NCBI GenBank assembly: GCA_964577825.1
Contig: CAZOBJ010000137.1
Coordinates: 1 to 6,953 of the forward strand
Length of the DNA stretch: 6,953 nucleotides
Source of the DNA: CAZOBJ01 sp964577825
GTDB lineage: Bacteria > Planctomycetota > SZUA-567 > JAFGNG01
Direction: 5' to 3'
In this document: piece by piece, positions 1 through 4,947 of the stretch
How positions within the stretch are numbered: position 1 is the first letter of the stretch
Layout of the letters: every line of letters starts with the position of its first letter
Translations under genes and position numbers: made by a program
The notes under the pieces: generated by a model
Told to the model about the DNA's origin: nothing
What the model saw: only the letters and a program-made list of their open reading frames with translations
Database searches by the model: none

Positions 1-1
1 G

Positions 2-280
2 CACGGCGGACAGACCACGTACTTTCAGTGGGACACCAATGGCCTCAACTTGCTGAGCGAGCGCGACGCAAGCGGCACCGTCACCGCGAACGTATACTTA
101 TATCAAGAACAGGTTGCAGGAGATTTACTGCGTTTGCGGCGTCAAGTACACCAAGTAGCATATGCACCGTGCGGTGACGAGGTCCCTTGCGGGCTACTGC
201 GCAGTATGTCCATTAGGACAGGAGGCTGTCGGTGTCGAGGAACAGGTTGGCAGCGTACATCGCCTGCGCGGTTGCATTGA
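2..280 (+). CDS. Rhs/YD-repeat protein, C-terminal end (partial, probably degenerate)
   Basis: The frame is open from the left edge, so the gene starts outside the window. Residues encoded at about 2-97 read like one YD/RHS repeat unit: HGGQTTY, then FQWDTNGLNLLSERDASG and TVTANVY, matching the family pattern of Tyr/Trp-Asp, Asn-Leu-Leu, acidic residue, Asp-x-x-Gly. After about position 100 the similarity ends and the last roughly 60 residues (Arg- and Cys-rich) resemble nothing I know. Rhs proteins are large surface or secreted repeat-barrel proteins that often carry C-terminal toxins, but the usual end-of-core motif and a recognisable toxin are absent. The stop at 278-280 overlaps the next gene by 49 nt. 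Either this is a short variable tip or the frame was broken near 95-100 and the tail is junk. I lean towards a degenerate remnant; the repeat identification itself is fairly secure. Confidence 0.55.
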   Translation, partial: HGGQTTYFQWDTNGLNLLSERDASGTVTANVYLYQEQVAGDLLRLRRQVHQVAYAPCGDEVPCGLLRSMSIRTGGCRCRGTGWQRTSPARLH

Positions 281-567
281 CTCTGGTCGCGAGCTTTGCG
301 CCGGCAGTTCTCCTCCCGGCGCGAGACGGCCACGGCGGCATACACGAGACGGAGTACACAAGCGCGCTGAGGGCCGCCCTAAAGGTGCTATTTTTCCTTG
401 ACACGCTTTTCATGCCTCGCGGCGCGCCAGATTGGCTTCGAGCACCGGTGGCTTGGGTGAGCAGCGGGTTCTGGGGCTGGCTTCTCGCGTGGAGCTACTT
501 CCAAATTCATGACCGGTGCTCTGGGGCAGCTGATGGCCGCACCAAGCGAGACGGCCACGCACGCTAG
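232..567 (+). CDS. small hydrophobic membrane protein, unrecognised (possible orphan immunity protein)
   Basis: The GTG start at 232 is chosen because a strong Shine-Dalgarno, GGAGG at 221-225, lies 6 nt upstream. The product has 111 residues. Residues about 7-28 form a hydrophobic segment after a basic N-terminus (MSRNR), residues 47-61 are a shorter hydrophobic stretch, and residues 71-91 are Trp-rich and hydrophobic (VSSGFWGWLLAWSYFQI). The tail from about 93 is polar and basic. An inner-membrane protein with two or three membrane passes is therefore likely. I do not recognise the family. About 32 of 111 codons end in A or T, clearly more than in the neighbouring housekeeping genes, which suggests acquired DNA. 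It lies directly after an Rhs fragment, and small membrane proteins in that position are often immunity proteins, but this role is only inferred from context. Confidence 0.6.
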   Translation: MSRNRLAAYIACAVALTLVASFAPAVLLPARDGHGGIHETEYTSALRAALKVLFFLDTLFMPRGAPDWLRAPVAWVSSGFWGWLLAWSYFQIHDRCSGAADGRTKRDGHAR

Positions 568-676
568 TGCGCCGAGGGGCGTCGCGTTTCACGTACGACG
601 CCGCGCGGCCGCGTGGGACAAGGGACCGGAGAAGGAAGCGGCACAGGGAGTAGACGACCGGCGGAGGCGGGCCAAA

Positions 677-1072
677 ATGAGGGGACTCGTTTACTTCTGC
701 GCAGCCATTGCTCTCGCCATTCTCGCTTCAAGTTGTTGCCTCTTTGAAGACGACGATCAACAGGAGTGGGCGGAACGCGATGCCTTTTGGCGGACGGTCG
801 AACGCGCCGGAGAAAAGATCGAGTATGGCGGATTCACAATCTTCTACAGAGGAGAGTTGCATCCCGAGGATTACGAAGACGCCGAAGAGATCGAAATCGT
901 CGGCGACGTCATGTTGATGCAGCGAGAACACAAGAGCGACTTGTTTTTCCCCCTCCCCGGGGTCTTTCGAGCCGCGCAGACCCGCATGACCATATCGCTG
1001 GACAAGGGAATGCTGCGCGCGGAACCCATCCAGCAAGGTGACAGCGCTTTCGACTGGAGCCTCCGTTTCTAG
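677..1072 (+). CDS. small putative lipoprotein, unrecognised
   Basis: The ATG at 677 is preceded by GGAGG at 663-667 with 9 nt spacing; an in-frame ATG at 509 would overlap the previous gene and lacks these signals. The product has 131 residues. It starts with a signal peptide (MRGLVYF, then a hydrophobic run to residue 16) ending in a lipobox-like LASSC, so Cys20 is the probable lipidated residue and the mature protein would be about 112 residues. An acidic linker (EDDDQQEW) follows, then a polar domain with alternating hydrophobic residues around 52-59, 72-82 and 103-114 that looks beta-rich. I do not recognise the fold. An envelope location is well supported; the function is not. Between Rhs fragments it could be an immunity lipoprotein or unrelated cargo. 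The local base composition is AT-richer than the core genes. Confidence 0.65.
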   Translation: MRGLVYFCAAIALAILASSCCLFEDDDQQEWAERDAFWRTVERAGEKIEYGGFTIFYRGELHPEDYEDAEEIEIVGDVMLMQREHKSDLFFPLPGVFRAAQTRMTISLDKGMLRAEPIQQGDSAFDWSLRF

Positions 1073-1122
1073 AGCAACGCGTTTGTTGCATCGCTCTGGC
1101 TCGGACTCCTTGGGGGCTTTGC

Positions 1123-1224
1123 GACCGGCTGAGCAACCAGACCCGCGTCACAAGCCCCCACGGCGAGTCCACCTACTTCGCCTACGACCCCGCGAACCGG
1201 CTCACCGCCGCCGCCGAAGCCGTT
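1123..1224 (+). pseudogene. Rhs/YD-repeat remnant (internal fragment)
   Basis: Frame 1123-1224 encodes RLSNQTRVTSPHGES, then TYFAYDPANRLTAAAEA, a clear YD-repeat unit (Tyr-Asp-x-x-x-Arg-Leu-Thr). It aligns with the repeat at the left edge, both containing His-Gly, a Thr-Tyr-Phe and then an aromatic-Asp pair. There is no start codon or ribosome site, and the frame runs straight into the tRNA-Gln terminator, so it cannot be a working gene. It is either the 3' part of the left-edge rhs gene after insertion of about 1 kb, or an orphan fragment left by recombination. Confidence 0.6.
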
Positions 1225-1231
1225 CCCCAAG

Positions 1232-1272
1232 AAAAACGCCCCGAGAGGGCCGTTTGCGGGCCCGTCGGGGCG
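1232..1272 (-). terminator. intrinsic terminator of tRNA-Gln
   Basis: Read on the - strand, CGCCCCGA (1272-1265) pairs with TCGGGGCG (1244-1237). An inner stem of 5 bp (1259-1263 with 1247-1251) closes a loop of about 7 nt, with only a 1-2 nt internal bulge. Five T residues (1236-1232) follow immediately. It starts about 10 nt beyond the CCA end of the tRNA, the expected place for its terminator. There is no T-run on the + strand side, so it is directional. Confidence 0.85.
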
Positions 1273-1281
1273 GGTGCGGGT

Positions 1282-1355
1282 TGGTTGCCCCCCCAGGATT
1301 CGAACCTGGACTCCCTGATCCAGAGTCAGGTGTCCTACCGTTAGACGAAGGGGCA
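1282..1355 (-). tRNA. tRNA-Gln (anticodon CUG), CCA encoded
   Basis: A complete cloverleaf can be folded by eye on the - strand. The acceptor stem is TGCCCCT (1355-1349) with GGGGGCA (1292-1286), including one G-T pair at its base. The D arm is at about 1346-1332. The anticodon stem is CCTGA/TCAGG with the seven-base loop CTCTGGA (1325-1319), giving anticodon CTG, which reads CAG glutamine codons. The variable loop has four bases, and the T arm is CCAGG-TTCGAAT-CCTGG (1309-1293). The discriminator is A1285 and CCA is encoded at 1284-1282. It has its own promoter (1406-1433) and terminator (1232-1272), so it is a single-gene unit. Its 3' end faces the Rhs region, the side where integrative elements usually insert. 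Confidence 0.97.
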
Positions 1356-1405
1356 GCTCGTCTGTTCCGGGCCGGCCGCTTGCGCGCGCCGGGCCCGATA
1401 TGATA

Positions 1406-1433
1406 ATCATAATCGAGACGCCCAACGTGTCAA
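1406..1433 (-). promoter_or_regulatory. sigma70-type promoter of tRNA-Gln
   Basis: On the - strand a perfect -35 TTGACA (1433-1428) is followed after 16 bp by TATGAT (1411-1406), five of six matches to the consensus. Transcription would begin near 1399, about 45 nt before the tRNA 5' end, leaving a leader for RNase P to remove. The -10 lies in a 13-bp palindrome (1399-1411), so an equivalent TATGAT also exists on the + strand. Confidence 0.8.
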
Positions 1434-1442
1434 CCCGCGAAT

Positions 1443-1467
1443 CCCGGGGCGCGGGCCCCGGGTTTTT
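1443..1467 (+). terminator. strong intrinsic terminator, + strand, in the alr leader region
   Basis: CCCGGGGC (1443-1450) and GCCCCGGG (1455-1462) form an 8-bp all-GC stem with a GCGG tetraloop, followed by TTTTT at 1463-1467. The T-run is only on the + strand side. It lies 135 nt before the alr start. It could block read-through from the Rhs region, or act as an attenuator if the alr promoter is upstream of it. No clear alr promoter is visible downstream, in 1468-1601. Confidence 0.75.
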
Positions 1468-1509
1468 CCGAAAGAACGCGCGCGCGGGCACGCAAGCATC
1501 CAGGAGCCG

Positions 1510-1530
1510 CGCGCGGAGTGCATCCGCGCG
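1510..1530. repeat. inverted repeat / hairpin in alr leader
   Basis: CGCGCGGA (1510-1517) and TCCGCGCG (1523-1530) are perfect 8-bp inverted arms around the loop GTGCA. The loop contains a GTG in frame with alr, which is one reason not to use that GTG as the start. No T-run follows. The rest of 1356-1601 holds the tRNA promoter, the terminator at 1443-1467 and a tandem 7-mer (ACCCCAG twice, 1571-1584), and no gene. Confidence 0.5.
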
Positions 1531-1601
1531 AGTTGCGCGACCGCGGAGCCGAGTTGGCGCGGCGCGCGAGACCCCAGACCCCAGGGCGTCGAGGCCGACC
1601 C

Positions 1602-2789
1602 ATGCTGCCCCAAGGCGACCATCCCTCAGACGAGCGCACGTGGCTGGAGATCGACCTCGGCGCGCTCATGCACAACGTGGGCGTGATGCGCCGGGTCGTG
1701 GGGCCCGAGGTGCGCATCCTGGCCGTGGTCAAGGCCGACGGGTACGGCCACGGCGCGGTGCAGGCCGCCCGCGCAGCGCTCGCGGCCGGGGCCGCCCGCC
1801 TGGGCGTGGCCAGCTGCGCCGAGGGCGAGGAGCTGCGCGACGCGGGCATCCGCGTGCCCGTGCAGGTGCTGGGCGTGCTGCTACCCGGAGAGATCGACCG
1901 TGCGGTCGCGCTCGAGCTCATCCCCACGGTCCACGACCTGGCCGGCGTGGAGGCGTTCGAGCGGGCCGCTGCCGCGCAGCACAAGAAGGCCCCGGTGCAC
2001 CTGAAGATCGACACGGGCATGGGCCGGCTGGGGATCCTGCCCGGCGGGCACGAGTCCTCTGCCCCGGGCATGGCCGCGCCCCAGGCCGTGGCCGCCGCGC
2101 GCGCGGTGCACGAGGCCGCGCACCTACAGCTCGAGGGCGCGTTCATGCACTTCCCCGACGCCGCGGACCGGGAGGGGAGCGCCGCGCAATTGTCGCGTTT
2201 CGAGGCCGCGTGCGCGGACATCCGGGCCGCGGGCGTCCCCATCCCCCTGTGCCACGCGGCGGCGAGCGCGGCCACCATGCACCTTCCCCAGGCGCACCTG
2301 GACATGGTCCGGCTGGGGATCTGCCTGTACGGCGCGCACGAGGACCCGGAGGCCCTGGTGGACACCATGGGGCTGCGCAACGTGATGCAGTGGCTGGCGC
2401 GCGTGGCCCTGGTCAAGGACTACCCCGAAGGGCACCCGCTCGGGTATGGAAGCACCTACACCACCACGCGGCCGACGCGGATCGCCGTGTTGCCGGTCGG
2501 ATACGCGGACGGATACCGCCGGATGCTGGGCAACCAGGCCCATGCGCTCGTGTGCGGCCGGCGGGTGCCGGTGGTGGGCCGGGTGAGCATGGACTACACC
2601 CTGGTGGACGTGACCGGGGTGCCCGGCGTGAGGGTCGGTTCCGTGGCGACTCTGGTCGGCCGCGACGGCGCGCACGAGATCCGCATCGCGGACCTGAGCC
2701 TGCTTACGCGTACGATTCCCGATGAGACGGTGACCCAACCGGGCAGGCGGGTGGCGCGCCGATACATCGGCATGGACGAGGTGGACTAG
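1602..2789 (+). CDS. alr: alanine racemase
   Basis: A PLP-dependent racemase that interconverts L- and D-alanine in the cytoplasm, supplying D-alanine for peptidoglycan. The start chosen is ATG 1602, with GAGG at 1591-1594 seven nt upstream; it gives 395 residues, a little above the usual 360-380. An in-frame GTG at 1518 would add 28 Arg-rich residues that the family does not need. The N-terminal TIM barrel begins with WLEIDLGALMHNV and the PLP lysine is K44 in AVVKADGYGHG. The phosphate/carboxylate region has KIDTGMGRLG (Arg142), and HAAASAAT is at about 218-225. The C-terminal beta domain carries the second catalytic base, Tyr282 in GYGSTY, then PVGYADGY and VGRVSMD (Met330-Asp331), the substrate-binding segment. 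All key residues are present, so it should be active. It is convergent with the 82-aa gene. Whether it is the biosynthetic (alr) or catabolic (dadX) type cannot be told, but no dad genes are adjacent. Confidence 0.96.
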   Translation: MLPQGDHPSDERTWLEIDLGALMHNVGVMRRVVGPEVRILAVVKADGYGHGAVQAARAALAAGAARLGVASCAEGEELRDAGIRVPVQVLGVLLPGEIDRAVALELIPTVHDLAGVEAFERAAAAQHKKAPVHLKIDTGMGRLGILPGGHESSAPGMAAPQAVAAARAVHEAAHLQLEGAFMHFPDAADREGSAAQLSRFEAACADIRAAGVPIPLCHAAASAATMHLPQAHLDMVRLGICLYGAHEDPEALVDTMGLRNVMQWLARVALVKDYPEGHPLGYGSTYTTTRPTRIAVLPVGYADGYRRMLGNQAHALVCGRRVPVVGRVSMDYTLVDVTGVPGVRVGSVATLVGRDGAHEIRIADLSLLTRTIPDETVTQPGRRVARRYIGMDEVD

Positions 2790-2800
2790 ACAGGGATTGA

Positions 2801-2830
2801 GCGGACCTGCAGCGGCATGCTGCAGGCCGC
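2801..2830. terminator. hairpin between convergent genes, possible bidirectional terminator
   Basis: CCTGCAGC (2806-2813) pairs perfectly with GCTGCAGG (2819-2826) around GGCAT. The stem extends by GCGG/CCGC (2801-2804 with 2827-2830) across one bulged A. It begins 11 nt after the alr stop and lies 32 nt beyond the stop of the facing gene. No T-run follows on either strand, so termination is inferred from position and stem strength only. Confidence 0.45.
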
Positions 2831-2861
2831 CTCGGGGCGCGGCAACGCGTGTGCAACCCAG

Positions 2862-3110
2862 TCAGGCGCGCGGGGTGGGGTCGCTCAGCCGCTGGCGCTG
2901 GCGGCCGATGACCTCCTCGAACTCCTCGCACCATTCGATCAGGAAGCGGAACGCGTTGTCCTCCTGGCGGCTGATCAGCGGCAGGAGTTCACGCGGATTG
3001 CGCCACCCGGAGCGGAACAACTCCTCCCGCCGGGCGCGCACCGCCGCGTAGACTGCCTCGCGATCCTCCGCGCGGAGTCCCTCCGGGTCCCGGGACCCGA
3101 GCTTCGCCAT
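2862..3110 (-). CDS. small charged protein, unrecognised (82 aa)
   Basis: I do not recognise this protein. The start at 3110 (MAKLGSRDPEG) is chosen because a promoter at 3184-3212 would start transcription near 3177, which rules out the upstream in-frame ATG at 3212, and a G-run (3119-3124) lies 8 nt before it. About 75 of 82 codons end in G or C, as in the core genes, so it is very probably coding. The sequence is almost all charged helix: AVYAAVRARREELFRSGWRN, then PRELLPLISRQED and FRFLIEWCEEFEEVIGRQRQ. There is no signal peptide or membrane segment, so a small cytoplasmic, perhaps dimeric or protein-binding factor is likely. It lies downstream of pcnB in the same direction with 141 bp between them, and converges on alr. 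Its own promoter and a dyad suggest separate regulation. Confidence 0.7.
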   Translation of the reverse strand: MAKLGSRDPEGLRAEDREAVYAAVRARREELFRSGWRNPRELLPLISRQEDNAFRFLIEWCEEFEEVIGRQRQRLSDPTPRA

Positions 3111-3183
3111 CGCCGGTTCCCCCCAAGACGTACCCCCCGATCCCGGCCGCACTCCCCCGGCTGCCGGGACGGAACCATCGGAC

Positions 3184-3212
3184 ACTATAGGAACGGGTCG
3201 GCGGAAATACAA
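3184..3212 (-). promoter_or_regulatory. sigma70-like promoter of the 82-aa gene
   Basis: On the - strand, TTGTAT (3212-3207) and TATAGT (3189-3184) are separated by exactly 17 bp. The -10 matches five of six consensus bases and the -35 three of six. This AT-rich patch stands out in the GC-rich surroundings and lies between the pcnB stop and the start at 3110, giving a leader of about 67 nt. Confidence 0.55.
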
Positions 3213-3224
3213 GAAGAATTTCCG
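3202..3224. promoter_or_regulatory. dyad overlapping the -35 box, candidate operator
   Basis: CGGAAAT (3202-3208) and ATTTCCG (3218-3224) are perfect 7-bp inverted arms with a 9-bp spacer. The second arm also forms the 10-bp palindrome TTTCCGGAAA (3219-3228). The left arm and spacer cover the -35 hexamer of the promoter facing the 82-aa gene. The geometry fits a repressor site, but the protein is unknown and chance cannot be excluded. Confidence 0.35.
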
Positions 3225-3251
3225 GAAAAAGTTGAAGCGCCGCCCCGCAGC

Positions 3252-4937
3252 CTACATTTCCTCGAGCCAGTGCGGCGCGGGCTCGGGCTCGCGTTCGCTG
3301 GGTCCGGACCCGTAGCGCTTGCCCGGTGCGCGGTGGAGAGGTGCGGGACCCGGCTTCTCGGACCGGCGCGCGTGGCCGCGGCCGGGCTTGCTCTTGTCCT
3401 TGTCCTTGTCCTTGTCCTTGTCCGTGTCCGTGTCTTTGTGCGTTTCGCCTTCGCCGCGCGTGGACGTGCGCTTGCGGCGGGAGCGCTTGCGGGGCTTCGC
3501 GCGCTTCTTTTCTGCCTGATCGCTCGGTTCCTGTGCAGGCGCCTTTTTCTCCTCGGCGGCGGGCTTCGGGGCGTCTTCCTTGTCCGCGGCCGGCGCGCCC
3601 TCCTCGGGCGGCTTGGACCGCTTGCGCCGGCGCCCCCGGCGACGCGGACGCCGCTTGCGCGAGCGCTTGGCAGGGGCCGGTGCCTGCTCGGCGGCGCCTT
3701 CGGTCTTCACCTCTGCGGCCAGGGCCTGCCACCGGCCCAGCCGCTCCGGGTCCAGGGCCTCGACCTCGACCCGGAACCGGTACAAGAGAAGCGCCGCGGG
3801 AAAGAACGGGCGCGCCACGAACTTCGCCTTGTTGTAGCGGCGCCGCTTCTTGTCGTGCAGCCGGCCTTGTGCGGTCAGGATCTGGCCCACGGTGTCGCGC
3901 AGGCGCCGGGGCACGGCCACGCGCTCGGCCGCCGCGCTGGTGAGCGCGCGCACCCGGTCCGCGGGCGGGCTGGCCGCGCCCTGCGCGCGCATCTCCCCGG
4001 CCAGGATCGGCCACAGGAGCGCCGCGAAGGCAAGCGGCACGTCCACCTCTCCGCGCTCGCGGGTGACCTCGTCGACGCGGTGCAAATACGCGAAGTAGGC
4101 CTCGGCCTCCTCGGGCGAGGCGGAGCCGAGATACGCGGCCACGCACGGGAAGACCTCGCGCAAAAGCCCAAGCTCGGCCAGCAGGCGAAAGGCCGCTTCG
4201 CCCGCGCCGTAGCTGAACAGGCGCTGGATCTCTTCGAGCAGCCGGGCGGGGCTGGCCTTGCTCAGTTCCGGGGCATGGCGCAGGATGGCCTGGCGGGTCT
4301 GCCGCTCGATGGCGAATCCCAACCGCGAGGCGAACCGCACCGCGCGCAGCATGCGCACCGGGTCCTCGCGCAGGCGCACGTCCGGGTCGCCGATGCAGCG
4401 CACCAGGCGGTCCTCCAGGTCCTGGATGCCGCCCACGTAGTCGATGACCGAAAAGGTGCCGATGTCGTAGAACAGCCCGTTGATCGTGAAGTCGCGGCGG
4501 AACGCGTCCTCCTGCGGGGTGCCGAAGGTGTTGTCGCTTCGCACGAGCAGGTCGCCCTCGTCCTCCTGCTTGGGGGGCGGGCGCCGGAACGTGCTCGTCT
4601 CGATGACCGTGTCCCCGAACTTGACGTGCGCGAGCCGGAACCGACGCCCGATCAGCCAGCAGTTGCGGAACATCCGCTTGATCTGCCCGGGCCGCGCGTC
4701 CGTGGCCACGTCGAAGTCCTTGGGCCGGCGCCCCAGCAACAGGTCGCGCACCCCGCCGCCGACCAGGTACGCGGTATGCCCCGCGCGCGCCAGGCGGTAG
4801 AGGACCTTCAGCGCGCAGTCGTCGATGTCCTTGCGGCTTACGGGGTGGTCGGGCCGCGGACGGACCACCGGCCGGGGCGTGCTTTGTGCGTCGTCCGGGG
4901 TGTTCTCGGTCATGGACTCCGGGTTCGCCTGTTCCAT
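3252..4937 (-). CDS. pcnB: poly(A) polymerase I (PcnB-type) with long basic tail
   Basis: A template-independent nucleotidyltransferase that adds A tails to RNA 3' ends, marking them for decay; cytoplasmic. The product has 561 residues. The class II nucleotidyltransferase head has AYLVGGGVRDLLLG (about 56-69), then the metal-binding pair Asp74 and Asp76 in KDFDVAT and probably Asp149 in RRDFTINGL. LIGRRFRLAHV (95-105) fits the motif described as separating bacterial poly(A) polymerases from CCA-adding enzymes. The RNA-binding neck follows (EDPVRMLRAVRFASRLGF, 191-208; ASPARLLEEIQRLF, 228-241) and a helical body runs to about 410. From about 412 the tail is low-complexity, with Arg/Lys clusters (424-442, 477-490) and an Asp-Lys repeat (about 501-516). 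The start at 4937 lies 10 nt after the murA stop, so coupling is likely; an ATG at 4913 is an alternative. A CCA-adding enzyme is the main alternative, judged less likely from the motif, the basic tail and the encoded CCA of the local tRNA. Confidence 0.9.
   Translation of the reverse strand: MEQANPESMTENTPDDAQSTPRPVVRPRPDHPVSRKDIDDCALKVLYRLARAGHTAYLVGGGVRDLLLGRRPKDFDVATDARPGQIKRMFRNCWLIGRRFRLAHVKFGDTVIETSTFRRPPPKQEDEGDLLVRSDNTFGTPQEDAFRRDFTINGLFYDIGTFSVIDYVGGIQDLEDRLVRCIGDPDVRLREDPVRMLRAVRFASRLGFAIERQTRQAILRHAPELSKASPARLLEEIQRLFSYGAGEAAFRLLAELGLLREVFPCVAAYLGSASPEEAEAYFAYLHRVDEVTRERGEVDVPLAFAALLWPILAGEMRAQGAASPPADRVRALTSAAAERVAVPRRLRDTVGQILTAQGRLHDKKRRRYNKAKFVARPFFPAALLLYRFRVEVEALDPERLGRWQALAAEVKTEGAAEQAPAPAKRSRKRRPRRRGRRRKRSKPPEEGAPAADKEDAPKPAAEEKKAPAQEPSDQAEKKRAKPRKRSRRKRTSTRGEGETHKDTDTDKDKDKDKDKSKPGRGHARRSEKPGPAPLHRAPGKRYGSGPSEREPEPAPHWLEEM
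3393..3440 (-). repeat. hexanucleotide tandem repeat inside pcnB (Asp-Lys tract)
   Basis: Five copies of CTTGTC are followed by two of CGTGTC and a diverged eighth unit (+ strand reading). On the coding strand the units are GACAAG and GACACG, giving alternating Asp-Lys with two Asp-Thr. A six-base unit means that gain or loss of copies keeps the reading frame and only changes tract length. Confidence 0.9.
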
Positions 4938-4947
4938 CGGGGTTCGC

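Noticed and set aside
509..676. ATG at 509 as the start of the lipoprotein gene
   Set aside because: It would overlap the previous gene by 59 nt and bury the signal peptide in the middle; ATG 677 has GGAGG and starts directly at a lipoprotein signal.
1074..1097. GCAAC/GTTGC hairpin just after the lipoprotein gene
   Set aside because: A short 5-bp stem with no T-run; not enough to call a terminator.
1038..1403. + strand frame containing PPGFEPGLPDPESGVLPL
   Set aside because: This is the familiar spurious peptide produced by translating the antisense of a tRNA gene; the DNA is the tRNA-Gln.
1518..1601. GTG at 1518 as an upstream alr start
   Set aside because: It lies in the loop of a perfect hairpin, has no good ribosome site, and adds Arg-rich residues not needed by the family; ATG 1602 has GAGG at proper spacing.
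1400..2725. + strand frame of 441 codons overlapping alr
   Set aside because: Out of frame with alr, Arg/Gly/Pro-rich, and begins at the tRNA promoter palindrome without a ribosome site.
3393..3440. CRISPR-like or regulatory tandem repeat
   Set aside because: The units are 6 bp, contiguous without spacers, and in frame within pcnB; it is a coding microsatellite.
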